64,000 bases of DNA from a virus, in IMG/VR virus record IMGVR_UViG_3300047172_000052, positions 1 through 64,000 of that record. The stretch is one strand, 5' to 3'. The notes beneath the pieces are model-generated. The model was not told the origin of the DNA. It ran no database searches and worked only from the letters and a program-made list of their open reading frames with translations. The position numbers and the translations under genes were made by a program. This document shows positions 21,190 through 28,231 of the stretch, piece by piece (the first letter of the stretch is position 1; every line of letters begins with the position of its first letter).

Positions 21190-21351
21190 ATTCGCATCGT
21201 CCAGGAACCAACCAGCGACTCGTCACGCTACGCGTGGCGATGGTCGGTGCTGAGCAACGGTGTGGAACTGGCAACCGGAACCAACCTGCACCTGGAGCAT
21301 GCCTGCGACGCGGCGCGGCTGAGTCTTGCACTTGCATGCGCCGTAAAATAA
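21190..21351 (+). CDS. 53-aa protein with apparent ATT start
   Basis: The frame reads like a real protein (RIVQEPTSDSSRYAWRWSVL, then a helix DAARLSLALACAVK) and ends at the next operator, but its first credible codon is ATT at 21190 with AGGTG five bases upstream. No ATG, GTG or TTG exists in frame nearby. It is an AUU start, a sequence error, or a remnant. Confidence 0.4.
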   Translation: MRIVQEPTSDSSRYAWRWSVLSNGVELATGTNLHLEHACDAARLSLALACAVK

Positions 21352-21403
21352 TACGCCTGGGGCGCATTTCTCCGTTGACTCTCAATGCTGCTTGAGGCAT
21401 ACT
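21351..21403 (+). promoter_or_regulatory. rightward promoter with operator
   Basis: Operator ATACGCCTGGGGCGCATTT (21351-21369), TTGACT 21375-21380, 17 nt, CATACT 21398-21403, then CATCGA. Confidence 0.85.
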
Positions 21404-21448
21404 CTGTCCATCGAAGCAGTGATGAACACAGTCAAGGAGATCGCCCCA

Positions 21449-21661
21449 GTGTCCCTCGCTACCCTGACCCGCGCCAAAGCCGAACACCTCTGCAACTGCT
21501 ACGGCGTCCGGCTCGTAGACTTCGAGGACGAGTTCCAGTTCGCACTGTCCTACGCGGCGAAGGGGCACAACCCGGTGGAACTGTTCGACGGCTATGTCGC
21601 CGAGACGGTGCGGGTGAACCGGGCCGATGAGCAGCAGGCGATCCTGGAGGAGGTGTGGTGA
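21449..21661 (+). CDS. 70-aa hypothetical protein
   Basis: GTG start chosen because AAGGAGA lies eight bases upstream; an ATG at 21422 in the same frame has no RBS. Reads MSLATLTRAKAEHLCNCYGV. Helical. Function unknown. Confidence 0.55.
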   Translation: MSLATLTRAKAEHLCNCYGVRLVDFEDEFQFALSYAAKGHNPVELFDGYVAETVRVNRADEQQAILEEVW

Positions 21662-21822
21662 TGCAATTCATCGTAACCCAGGCTATTATTCCTGGCAAGT
21701 TCACTTGGCAGGTCTGGTTCGGCTCTGACCTGGAGGGTGAATCCGACGAGCCTCTGGCATCCATGGAAGACGCGGCGGCACAAGCCATCAGGTGCATCAA
21801 AACACATTGGAGGTTCGCATGA
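21661..21822 (+). CDS. 53-aa hypothetical protein
   Basis: ATG overlaps the last base of the previous TGA. Starts MQFIVTQAIIPGKFTWQVWF, then an acidic turn and a C-terminal helix. Function unknown. Confidence 0.5.
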   Translation: MQFIVTQAIIPGKFTWQVWFGSDLEGESDEPLASMEDAAAQAIRCIKTHWRFA

Positions 21823-22136
21823 ACGTGCCGCAAGCTGCCAACACCAACGTCCCAGCCGCCACGCAGGGCCAGGGCTACTACCCCGAGCTTGGCGAGCGCC
21901 ACGACGGCACGGCCCTGTTCGAGCGCCACGTGGGCTACGGCGGCTATTGCCTGAAGTGGTCCGCCGATCGCCACCAGGAGGCGCTAGACACGTTCAAGGC
22001 TCTTCGCATCCGCCCGCGCTACATGGAGCCGTTCCGCTCCGACAAGACCGGCATCACGAAATGGTCGGCGGGTGTAACCTGGGAAGCCGGTCGGAAGCTC
22101 GACAAGCTGTCCGTGACTGAACTGCTGCTGGACTGA
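21819..22136 (+). CDS. 105-aa hypothetical protein
   Basis: TTGGAGG upstream of MNVPQAANTNVPAATQGQGY. Central alpha-beta region (FERHVGYGGYCLKWSADRHQ). No family recognised. Confidence 0.6.
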   Translation: MNVPQAANTNVPAATQGQGYYPELGERHDGTALFERHVGYGGYCLKWSADRHQEALDTFKALRIRPRYMEPFRSDKTGITKWSAGVTWEAGRKLDKLSVTELLLD

Positions 22137-22149
22137 AAGGGAAACTCAA

Positions 22150-22335
22150 ATGCGCCGCACCGCGATCCCATACCGCGACGCCGTCAAGTGGATTCTCGAC
22201 AACGACGACGTCACCTTCCTGGACGACGAATACGGGAGCCCTTCCGTTAGCGCATGCCTCGTCGCTGATATCTACCAGCGCCCTGTCGAGGAGGTGGTTG
22301 CGGAAATGCGGCAGCGGCGAGGGAGCACGCGATGA
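22150..22335 (+). CDS. 61-aa hypothetical protein
   Basis: AAAGGGAAACT upstream of MRRTAIPYRDAVKWILDNDD. The C-terminal half (VADIYQRPVEEVVAEMRQRR) looks like a small helical DNA-binding or dimerisation unit. Function unknown. Confidence 0.55.
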   Translation: MRRTAIPYRDAVKWILDNDDVTFLDDEYGSPSVSACLVADIYQRPVEEVVAEMRQRRGSTR

Positions 22336-22655
22336 CCCAGGCCCTGACACCCCTCGAAGCCAAGGCCATCCGCCGGGCGGTAGGCGATGCCGCTGCCGGC
22401 GAGATGTATGGATTCTCGCACGACCTGTGTGGCGCCCTGAAGTCCGGGGAGGCAAAGCTCGTGGCTGCACCGGCACAGGCCGTCTGGGTGCCGTTCTCGC
22501 GCCAGGAATTGGACATCCTTCTGGATGCCGTCTCGAACGGCGCCGAGGGCGTCTTGCAGCCCTCCAGTGGCGTCAGCGCCGACCGTAAGAGGGCATTCCG
22601 TTCTGCCGCCAACCGGCTGATCGATGCTGGCGGCTTCACCATGCCACGGTTCTAG
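22332..22655 (+). CDS. 107-aa hypothetical protein
   Basis: ATGA overlap with the previous gene. Helical N-terminus (LEAKAIRRAVGDAAAGEM) and a second helical segment (SRQELDILLDAVSNG). Function unknown. Confidence 0.6.
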   Translation: MTQALTPLEAKAIRRAVGDAAAGEMYGFSHDLCGALKSGEAKLVAAPAQAVWVPFSRQELDILLDAVSNGAEGVLQPSSGVSADRKRAFRSAANRLIDAGGFTMPRF

Positions 22656-22663
22656 GAGGCGAC

Positions 22664-22924
22664 ATGACCAACGAGCTAACCGCCAAACAGCAGGAACGAA
22701 TCGACCACGCCTGGGATCAGGTCCAAATACGTGCCGCCCAGGCCCTCTCGGACGCGTCCTGTCACACGCTGGAGGACGCCCTGGTGATCATCAAGGAACT
22801 GGAGAAGAATGGCTGGACGATCCTCCAGAGCCCACTGCTGACCATCCTGCGAACAAACACGCCGCGCACGGAGATACGCGCCGATCGAGAGCCGGCGCCG
22901 ACTGTCACCGTGAGGGTCAAATGA
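22664..22924 (+). CDS. 86-aa hypothetical protein
   Basis: TAGGAGGCGAC upstream of MTNELTAKQQERIDHAWDQV. Helical followed by a basic tail. Function unknown. Confidence 0.6.
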   Translation: MTNELTAKQQERIDHAWDQVQIRAAQALSDASCHTLEDALVIIKELEKNGWTILQSPLLTILRTNTPRTEIRADREPAPTVTVRVK

Positions 22925-23124
22925 CCACCCGCACCGCCTACGTCATCATGTGCAACGACTACCCCGAGGCCGTCTGCATGGGCACCGAGGAGGAAGCGGA
23001 TACCCTCGCAAAGCGCCTGAAGGACGAGGATGTCGCCAAGTTCCGCAAGCACCTCGGTCCCAAGGCCACGCCGCCCTTCAAGCACTGGGCAGCACGCGTC
23101 GTGCCGGTGTGGCCTCCGGCGTAA
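22921..23124 (+). CDS. 67-aa hypothetical protein
   Basis: ATGA overlap. Starts MTTRTAYVIMCNDYPEAVCM and continues as a beta-alpha unit (GTEEEADTLAKRLKDEDVAK). Function unknown. Confidence 0.6.
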   Translation: MTTRTAYVIMCNDYPEAVCMGTEEEADTLAKRLKDEDVAKFRKHLGPKATPPFKHWAARVVPVWPPA

Positions 23125-23127
23125 ATT

Positions 23128-23179
23128 ATACGCCTGAAGAGTAACTCTCCTTGAATCCGGTCACTCGCCATGACATACT
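23128..23179 (+). promoter_or_regulatory. rightward promoter with diverged operator
   Basis: ATACGCCTGAAGAGTAACT (23128-23146, right half poor), TTGAAT 23151-23156, 17 nt, CATACT 23174-23179, then CATCGA. Confidence 0.75.
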
Positions 23180-23218
23180 CCCCTTCATCGAGACCGAGTT
23201 CATGAAGGAGATCGTGCC

Positions 23219-23360
23219 GTGCGCAAGCCTCGTCGTCCTGCCCACAACCCCGTCGCGAAGGCCCTGGCGCACCCGGTGTGCCGCCCCCCGCGTCGTCGAG
23301 GTGAAGACGCGCTACCGGCGCCGGCCCAAGCATGTCAACACCACCAGCGAGAAGGAGTGA
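23219..23360 (+). pseudogene. small basic protein interrupted by a frameshift
   Basis: GTG start with AAGGAGATC upstream gives MRKPRRPAHNPVAKALAHPV. After the CCCCCC run at about 23285 the original frame turns to poor sequence, whereas the next frame continues RVVEVKTRYRRRPKHVNTTS to a stop just before the following gene. The joined product would resemble the small basic proteins (x-NPxAxAL...) common in phages. Reading five C instead of six restores it. Sequencing error, mutation or +1 slippage are possible. Confidence 0.5.
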
Positions 23361-23364
23361 TCGC

Positions 23365-23625
23365 ATGTCCCGCCGCCGCGCGCCGTTCCGCCCCGACGTC
23401 GAGCCCGTCCTCGTCAACGACCCCTCCAGGAAAGGTGAGATCGCCTGCTCGAAGGAGGTGTTCGGTGACCACAGCCGCTACGCGGTCTACGCCGTCCACA
23501 CCCGCTTCGATGCGGTGCATTGGGTCGTAGCGGACGCCGAGACGATCGATCCGGTGACCGGGGAATACTGCGCCTGGATACGACAGGGCGACAGCAAGAA
23601 GGAAGTTCTGGAGGGTCTGGTATGA
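23365..23625 (+). CDS. 86-aa hypothetical protein, probably truncated by a frameshift
   Basis: GAAGGAGTG upstream of MSRRRAPFRPDVEPVLVNDP. Beta-rich body (YAVYAVHTRFDAVHWVVADA). Its frame stops at 23625, but another frame continues YDAQVAKHLADMMCSDLNAG to a stop at 23689. Removing one G near 23617 would fuse them into about 108 residues. Function unknown. Confidence 0.55.
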   Translation: MSRRRAPFRPDVEPVLVNDPSRKGEIACSKEVFGDHSRYAVYAVHTRFDAVHWVVADAETIDPVTGEYCAWIRQGDSKKEVLEGLV

Positions 23626-23695
23626 TGCCCAGGTCGCCAAACACCTCGCTGACATGATGTGCAGCGACCTGAACGCAGGGGTTGAATAATCCCTC

Positions 23696-23724
23696 TTGAC
23701 ATCGATTCGAGCCGGATACGCTAT
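23696..23724 (+). promoter_or_regulatory. rightward promoter without operator
   Basis: TTGACA (23696-23701), 17 nt, CGCTAT (23719-23724). No palindrome upstream, unlike its neighbours. Confidence 0.55.
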
Positions 23725-23756
23725 GTCCTAAACCAAACACGGCTAGGATAGCGCCT

Positions 23757-24182
23757 GTGGCCTACGTAAATGCCACTATTACCACTCCCCAGGCTGGCGG
23801 CTACTATGTGCGAGGCGTATTCTCGAAGGTCGATGTTTTAACAGGTTACGCAGTCTACACGCGTGAGGGTGAAGTGTATGCAGTCTTCGACATCGGGATT
23901 GACCACTGGTCCGTCGCTTTGCGCTTGGCGCACGAGGCCAAGAACAGGCTCAACAATGGAGGTGAGATTGTCGCACCGCTACGTTCCTCTCTATCGACCG
24001 GCACACTGGTCGACGCTCCCCCGCGATGTCAACTTCGTCCTAGTCGAGGCGGAGCATGCCAACGCGCATTTGAAGCCGAATCTTCCCAGGTCGAAATACA
24101 CCTTTGGTGTAATCAAGACAAACAGGGAGCTTCTTCCTGTCGAGTGCGAAATCTATCAACTGAAACCGGTGGAAGGCATTGA
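23757..24182 (+). CDS. hypothetical protein with doubtful 3' end
   Basis: GTG start at 23757 (MAYVNATITTPQAGGYYVRG). The first 68 codons look real, but from about 23960 the frame runs beneath a second, better-looking ORF and becomes Arg/Ser/Cys-rich. The true gene may end near 23965, which would need a one-base shift. Function unknown. Confidence 0.45.
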   Translation: MAYVNATITTPQAGGYYVRGVFSKVDVLTGYAVYTREGEVYAVFDIGIDHWSVALRLAHEAKNRLNNGGEIVAPLRSSLSTGTLVDAPPRCQLRPSRGGACQRAFEAESSQVEIHLWCNQDKQGASSCRVRNLSTETGGRH

Positions 24183-24237
24183 CCAAAATGGCAACGTCCC
24201 AGAAACGGAAGGCGCTCTTCACTCCACGACAGCGTGA
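23968..24237 (+). CDS. 89-aa conserved-looking hypothetical protein
   Basis: TTG start with an excellent GGAGGTGAGA directly upstream, giving MSHRYVPLYRPAHWSTLPRD. The core (VNFVLVEAEHANAHLKPNLP then YTFGVIKTNREL) looks like a compact beta protein of a type seen in other phages; function unknown. Overlaps the next gene by 50 bases. Confidence 0.55.
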   Translation: MSHRYVPLYRPAHWSTLPRDVNFVLVEAEHANAHLKPNLPRSKYTFGVIKTNRELLPVECEIYQLKPVEGIDQNGNVPETEGALHSTTA

Positions 24238-24373
24238 CCTGATACTTCTGGCCTTCAAGACGACGTCGGAAGACGGTTCGATCTACGGCGAGATTAACAC
24301 GGATGCTGGAATCCGCCGGATCAACCGAGAAGTCAACGAGATCGAGCAGATCGTCAAGGAGAACACCGGCTGA
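24188..24373 (+). CDS. 61-aa helical protein
   Basis: MATSQKRKALFTPRQRDLIL; basic N-terminus and helical body that could bind nucleic acid. Overlaps genes on both sides. Function unknown. Confidence 0.55.
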   Translation: MATSQKRKALFTPRQRDLILLAFKTTSEDGSIYGEINTDAGIRRINREVNEIEQIVKENTG

Positions 24374-24513
24374 TGTCGACGAAGAAGAAGGGAGTGCTCA
24401 CCACCAGCGGAGAATGGGCGCGGCACCTCCGCGCCTGGGGCAAGCGTGCGTTCTGGCGCAAGGAGCGCCGCGCCTCGAAGAAGGGGGTGCATCAAGAGCT
24501 ACGCGCCCGCTAA
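24373..24513 (+). CDS. 46-aa very basic protein
   Basis: TGATG overlap; starts MSTKKKGVLTTSGEWARHLR and carries about one third Lys/Arg. Probably nucleic-acid associated. Function unknown. Confidence 0.5.
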   Translation: MSTKKKGVLTTSGEWARHLRAWGKRAFWRKERRASKKGVHQELRAR

Positions 24514-24627
24514 CCACGGGCTAGTCCGGACGTCAGGATGAAGAAGGGGATTGGTCTCCCCATGGCAGGCTTGCGTTGGTGGGGAGGTGTGGAGAGGGGA
24601 AGCCCTCGTGGAAGCACCTACCCTTAT

Positions 24628-24679
24628 TTTGCCTGAGGCGTATTTCATATTTGCGCCGACGCGTGACTTCCGCTATCAT
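24628..24679 (+). promoter_or_regulatory. rightward promoter with operator
   Basis: Operator TTTGCCTGAGGCGTATTT (24628-24645), TTGCGC 24651-24656, 17 nt, TATCAT 24674-24679, then CATCGA. Confidence 0.8.
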
Positions 24680-24714
24680 TCCGTCATCGAGAACGACAGA
24701 AGGAGTTGCGAAGG

Positions 24715-25050
24715 GTGAGCATTCGGCGGATCGGTAAATGTAGCGCGTGCAAGCAAGTGTCGGCACGCGACTATACCGAGACCAAACCATTCCGCGTGGG
24801 CTTCGGCATGCGTGACACCATCGTCTACGGGCGCATCATCAACGGTCTGTTTCGCCGAGCTAGCGAGGATACCCAGTGTCCTCGTTGCCTCGCTTGGCAT
24901 AGCTGGAACGCCAAGCGCATCCAGGGCTTCCAGACCGAGCACGAGTGCAACGTGAAGTGCATGTCGAGCAAGGGTCCGTCATGCGAGTGCTCCTGCGGCG
25001 GTGCGAACCATGGCAAGTCCTGGATCGTGTGCGAAGCGGTGGCAGCATGA
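24715..25050 (+). CDS. 111-aa zinc-binding protein with CECSCGGANHG motif
   Basis: GTG start behind AGAAGGAG. A first zinc pair (CSACKQ near residues 8-11) and a second (CPRC near 49-52) are followed by NVKCMSSKGPSCECSCGGAN, a Cys-rich signature that recurs in many phage and plasmid proteins of unknown function. It probably binds zinc; nothing more can be said. First gene of its promoter unit and directly upstream of the RNA ligase. Confidence 0.65.
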   Translation: MSIRRIGKCSACKQVSARDYTETKPFRVGFGMRDTIVYGRIINGLFRRASEDTQCPRCLAWHSWNAKRIQGFQTEHECNVKCMSSKGPSCECSCGGANHGKSWIVCEAVAA

Positions 25051-25129
25051 TCGCTCCGAGATACGCCCTCTCTCATGGAGACACCGAGTTACAGAATACC
25101 ACAAGATCGACACCGTCTATAAGCGCGAT

Positions 25130-25588
25130 ATGACAGCGCCGAAGAACCCGCTGATCATCGGCGACTGGACCCACCCCGAGTTCGAGTTCCTGGCGAACAA
25201 TGTATGGGTCTTCACCGAGAAGGTCGACGGCACCAACATCCGCGTCATCTTCGACGAGACCGGCATCAGCTTCGGCGGCAGGACCGACGCAGCGCAGATT
25301 CAGACGTCGCTGCTGACGCGTCTACAGGACCGCTTCCAGAACGAGGAGGAGACGTTCGCCGCGAAGTTTCCCCATGGTGCCGTGCTCTATGGTGAGGGTT
25401 ACGGCGCCAAGATTCAGAAGGGCGGTGGAAACTACCGCCAGGATCAGGACTTCGTTCTGTTCGATGTCAAGATCGGCGACTGGTGGCTCCAGCGTTCCGA
25501 TGTCGAAGACATCGGCAGGAGCCTCGGGCTGGATGTCGTTCCCATAACAGGCACCGGCACGCTGCACCAAGCCATTCTCTACACCTGA
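25130..25588 (+). CDS. Rnl2-type RNA ligase, N-terminal part up to an in-frame stop
   Basis: Nucleotidyltransferase that would seal RNA nicks through a lysine-AMP intermediate. Motif I is EKVDGTN near residues 31-37, with the catalytic lysine; GEGYGAKIQKGGG and FVLFDVKIGDWW follow as further core motifs. The reading stops at TGA 25586-25588, but the same frame continues with the missing C-terminal motifs (see 25589-25714). The similarity extends upstream of this ATG to 25088 (TEYHKIDTVYKRD), where the codon at the right distance from GGAG is GTT. Confidence 0.8.
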   Translation: MTAPKNPLIIGDWTHPEFEFLANNVWVFTEKVDGTNIRVIFDETGISFGGRTDAAQIQTSLLTRLQDRFQNEEETFAAKFPHGAVLYGEGYGAKIQKGGGNYRQDQDFVLFDVKIGDWWLQRSDVEDIGRSLGLDVVPITGTGTLHQAILYT

Positions 25589-25714
25589 GGAGGGTTCACG
25601 TCCCGGTGGGGAAACTTTACCGCCGAGGGGATCGTAGCGCGCCCCATGGTGGAACTGAAGACGCGCGCCGGTCACCGGATCATCACGAAGATCAAACACC
25701 GGGACTTCAACTGA
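25589..25714 (+). pseudogene. C-terminal remnant of the RNA ligase beyond the stop codon
   Basis: In frame with 25130-25588 and uninterrupted to 25714. It encodes RWGNFTAEGIVARPMVEL and ITKIKHRDFN, matching the motif IV (EGIV) and motif V (K-x-K) region of the family. Without it the ligase cannot complete catalysis. UGA is an ordinary stop throughout the window, so recoding to Trp is unlikely unless there is specific readthrough. Confidence 0.75.
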
Positions 25715-25753
25715 ACCAATCCTAGCCTTCAACCCAACACAAGGAGACTTCGA

Positions 25754-26092
25754 ATGACCCTCTTCAAGAAGAACGTCGCCGACCTCGGCGTCGCGACATC
25801 GCTTCCCGGCATCCGCCTGGGAAACAAGGTCAAGGACTCGATCAGTGGCATCGAGGGGCTCGTCACGGCCCGCTTCGAATACCTCTACGGATGCGTCCGC
25901 TGCGAGGTGCAGCCGGAAGGCGTCGACAAGGACGGCAAGCCGTTCGAGAGCATCGTCGTGGACGAGCAGCGTCTGTCCCTCGTCAAGCCGACGAAGCCGA
26001 AGGTCAGCAGCGACAGCACGCCCGGCATCCCCGGCGGCCCCCGTGACGCCCCACGCGGTCGCACGGCGCCCAAGGCGAACAGCCGGCGCTGA
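25754..26092 (+). CDS. 112-aa conserved phage protein of unknown function
   Basis: Starts MTLFKKNVADLGVATSLPGI. The LGNKVKDSISGIEGLVTARF block and a following YLYGCVRCEVQPEGVDKDGK stretch are familiar from many phages as a small beta-barrel protein without known function. The C-terminal third is a basic Pro/Gly/Arg-rich tail. AAGGAGACTTCG precedes the ATG. Confidence 0.65.
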   Translation: MTLFKKNVADLGVATSLPGIRLGNKVKDSISGIEGLVTARFEYLYGCVRCEVQPEGVDKDGKPFESIVVDEQRLSLVKPTKPKVSSDSTPGIPGGPRDAPRGRTAPKANSRR

Positions 26093-26102
26093 CCGACTAC
26101 GC

Positions 26103-26137
26103 CTGCCGCGTGCGTCATTATGTGGTGGCGCACGCGG
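26103..26137 (+). terminator. strong hairpin after the 112-aa gene
   Basis: Perfect 10-bp stem GCCGCGTGCG / CGCACGCGGC, followed shortly by GGTTTAACTTTTC. A TACGCCTG half-operator starts at 26098. Confidence 0.5.
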
Positions 26138-26185
26138 CGCGGGTGGTTTAACTTTTCTTCACGCCTAGTTTGGTAGGGAGGAACC

Positions 26186-26383
26186 ATGACGCTGAAAACG
26201 CGCGAGGAGCGCAGCATGAACGGTCACCTGTTCTTCGCCTTCTGGCGTGAGGTGAACGACATCCTATTCCAGAGAGGGCACGACGGTGTGATGTTCGCCA
26301 GGGCCTCGACCCTGTGGGACGCAACCAAGTGCGCCGACAAGGCGGCTGACCTCGTTCTGGCGACAGCGATGGTCGACATTTAA
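26186..26383 (+). CDS. 65-aa hypothetical protein
   Basis: TAGGGAGGAACC precedes the ATG; an internal ATG at 26216 also has a good RBS (GAGGAGCG). Helical (LFFAFWREVNDILFQRGHDG). Function unknown. Confidence 0.55.
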   Translation: MTLKTREERSMNGHLFFAFWREVNDILFQRGHDGVMFARASTLWDATKCADKAADLVLATAMVDI

Positions 26384-26435
26384 TACGCCTGAGGCGTTTT
26401 TTCTTCTTGCGTCGTCACCCATCCTGACGTATAGT
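26382..26435 (+). promoter_or_regulatory. rightward promoter with operator
   Basis: Operator AATACGCCTGAGGCGTTTT (26382-26400), TTGCGT 26407-26412, 17 nt, TATAGT 26430-26435, then CATCGA. Confidence 0.85.
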
Positions 26436-26470
26436 CCTCCTCATCGAGACAGTGAGGAGGGCCATCCGAT

Positions 26471-27295
26471 ATGACCACCTACTTCTTCCGCCACGGCGCT
26501 GAGTTTACCGGCACCCCGCGCGTCAGCACGAGCGGCAAGGTCTACACGGTGGTTCAGGACAAGTGCCACCGTTGCGGTGGTCAGGGTGGCTCCGACGCCT
26601 GGAAGCACACCGGTTGGACGTGCTATCGCTGCGGCGGTGGATGTTTCGAGGCGCCGCGCCAGGAGCCTCTCTATACCGCTGAGAAGCTCGCCAAGCTGAA
26701 CGCCATCAAGGCGAAGGCCGATGCGCGCCGCGCCGCGAAGCATGAGGCGAAAGAGGCTGCGCTGCGCATTGAAGCCGAGGCGAAGCGCGCCGCCTTCGAG
26801 GCCGAGTTCGCCGACGTGTTGCCCTGGCTCTCCGCTCAGGATCACGAGAGCAATGAGTTCTTCGCCTCGCTGTGGCGCTGTGCCACACGCCTCGCTGCCT
26901 TCACGCCGGCACAGGCCGACGCCCTGCGTGCCGCCAAGGCCCGCTCCGACGCGGAGAATGCCAAGCGCGCGTCCTCCGATCACGCGGGCGCCGTGGGCGA
27001 GCGCATCACGATCACCGCGACGATCGAGCGCGTGAACAGCTTCGAGCGTCCTGCGTTCAACGCCTCCTGGGCGAAGGAGACTGTGTGGATCAGCGCGTTG
27101 CGCGACACCGCCGGCAACGTCCTGGTCCTGAAGAGCGGCACCTACCTGGGCCAGAAGGGCTCCAGCATCGTCCTGAAGGCGACGGTGAAGGAGCACGGCG
27201 ACTACAAGGGGGAGAAGCAGACGATCATCCAGCGCCCTCACGTGATCAGCTTGGTCGAGCACCAGGACGATGCGGGGGAGGCTCTGGCGGCATGA
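26471..27295 (+). CDS. zinc-ribbon protein with C-terminal OB-like domain
   Basis: A 274-aa protein with two DnaJ-like CxxCGG motifs (DKCHRCGGQGG near residue 31 and CYRCGGG near 51), a long charged helical middle rich in Ala/Lys/Glu (residues 70-115), and a beta-rich end (VGERITITATIERVNSFE... IVLKATVKEHGDYKG) that could be an OB fold. The layout suggests single-stranded nucleic acid binding. No exact family recognised; GAGGAGGGCC lies upstream. Confidence 0.6.
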   Translation: MTTYFFRHGAEFTGTPRVSTSGKVYTVVQDKCHRCGGQGGSDAWKHTGWTCYRCGGGCFEAPRQEPLYTAEKLAKLNAIKAKADARRAAKHEAKEAALRIEAEAKRAAFEAEFADVLPWLSAQDHESNEFFASLWRCATRLAAFTPAQADALRAAKARSDAENAKRASSDHAGAVGERITITATIERVNSFERPAFNASWAKETVWISALRDTAGNVLVLKSGTYLGQKGSSIVLKATVKEHGDYKGEKQTIIQRPHVISLVEHQDDAGEALAA

Positions 27296-27486
27296 GACAA
27301 CCTAGCATCTACACGCTATCGGTTCGCTTCCTGTCGAATGAGCGCCCGTTTTCAACTGTGTATGATCCGTGGCCTCAGATGATCGAATCAGATGAGCGAG
27401 CTAAGGAATGGGCTGCAGGCATGCAGGAAAGTCTGCACGGCTATGAATGCACCTTGCTCAAGAACGGGCAGCCGATGGCGGCTTAG
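27292..27486 (+). CDS. 64-aa hypothetical protein
   Basis: ATGA overlap with the zinc-ribbon gene. Starts MRQPSIYTLSVRFLSNERPF. Its 3' end overlaps the convergent minus-strand gene at 27458-27562. Function unknown. Confidence 0.55.
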   Translation: MRQPSIYTLSVRFLSNERPFSTVYDPWPQMIESDERAKEWAAGMQESLHGYECTLLKNGQPMAA

Positions 27487-27562
27487 GCTTTACCTCGCCA
27501 CACTTCGCACAGTGCAACCAGTGCCGGTAGTTCGACCAGCCACACCCACACTTCCACGTCAT
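27458..27562 (-). CDS. 34-aa zinc-ribbon peptide
   Basis: MTWKCGCGWSNYRHWLHCAK followed by CGE: a CxC...CxxC set that can bind one zinc. ATGA overlap with the 66-aa gene upstream supports it, although it overlaps the convergent plus-strand gene by 29 bases. Confidence 0.5.
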   Translation of the reverse strand: MTWKCGCGWSNYRHWLHCAKCGEVKPKPPSAARS

Positions 27563-27759
27563 GGGTGTGGCTTGTTCAGCGGATTCTTGCAGATGCGACA
27601 CACCTCATAGTATTCGCCGTAGCCAAACCCCAGGCACTCCCATCCGTCGCCCAGGCAGGCACCGCAGACCTTTGGCTGTTCGACCTGGGCAGGCGACGGC
27701 TTCGGCTCGAAGTCCTTCATGCGTTTGGCGATGTCTGCGAAGTCGAACACGATGCTCAT
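27559..27759 (-). CDS. 66-aa zinc-ribbon protein
   Basis: A helical start (MSIVFDFADIAKRMKDFEPK) and then VCGACLGDGWECLGFG and VCRICKN, three Cys pairs typical of a small zinc-binding domain. Overlaps the 58-aa gene by ATGA. Function unknown. Confidence 0.6.
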   Translation of the reverse strand: MSIVFDFADIAKRMKDFEPKPSPAQVEQPKVCGACLGDGWECLGFGYGEYYEVCRICKNPLNKPHP

Positions 27760-27932
27760 GCGTCCCCCGTCTCGATACGCCGTCGCACCCTCGGAATCGC
27801 GGATAGCAATTCACGGTGACGGACGGGAAATTCCTCTGGGTTCGTGCGTCCTAGTTCCGCGAGCAATGCCTTCAGCTTCTCCTCGTCGCTTACTTCGGCT
27901 GGGAGCGGAGGCAATTTCAAGCGTCTCAGCAT
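27756..27932 (-). CDS. 58-aa helical protein
   Basis: Starts MLRRLKLPPLPAEVSDEEKL; helical and charged. Its ATG lies inside the last codons of the DUF4031 gene. Function unknown. Confidence 0.5.
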   Translation of the reverse strand: MLRRLKLPPLPAEVSDEEKLKALLAELGRTNPEEFPVRHRELLSAIPRVRRRIETGDA

Positions 27933-28231
27933 TCGAACCTCTCTTTGAGGATCGCCAGACCTTCTGCCGGCGTCACCAATGGCGCTGAATGATCGCGGTG
28001 GCGCAGCGTCATCATCAGGCCGCAATCGCGCCACGTGATCTCCAAGGCGCCCAAGGAAAGCGCCTTCGCCTTCATCGACAGGCAGATGTCGTAGTGGTCT
28101 CCTTGATACCAGCGTCGCGCCACGCCGATCGCTTTCGCCATCGCATGAAGCTCCTGATCGGTGGTGGCGATCATGTGGCACATCTTCATGCGCCTGAACG
28201 GTGCGTTCATGTCGTCTACATACACTGGCAT
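27926..28231 (-). CDS. DUF4031 family protein
   Basis: A 101-aa protein whose start MPVYVDDMNAPFRRMKMCHM, then HAMAKAIGVARRWYQGDHYD and LEITWRD, matches the DUF4031 family widespread in phages and bacteria. The conserved Asp and His residues suggest a small enzyme, but no activity is established. First gene after the leftward promoter at 28261-28289. Confidence 0.8.
   Translation of the reverse strand: MPVYVDDMNAPFRRMKMCHMIATTDQELHAMAKAIGVARRWYQGDHYDICLSMKAKALSLGALEITWRDCGLMMTLRHRDHSAPLVTPAEGLAILKERFEC

Noticed and set aside
25586-25588. Alternative genetic code with TGA as Trp
   Set aside because: TGA is used as the terminal codon in many overlapping gene pairs (ATGA, GTGA, TTGA), so a general reassignment is excluded.
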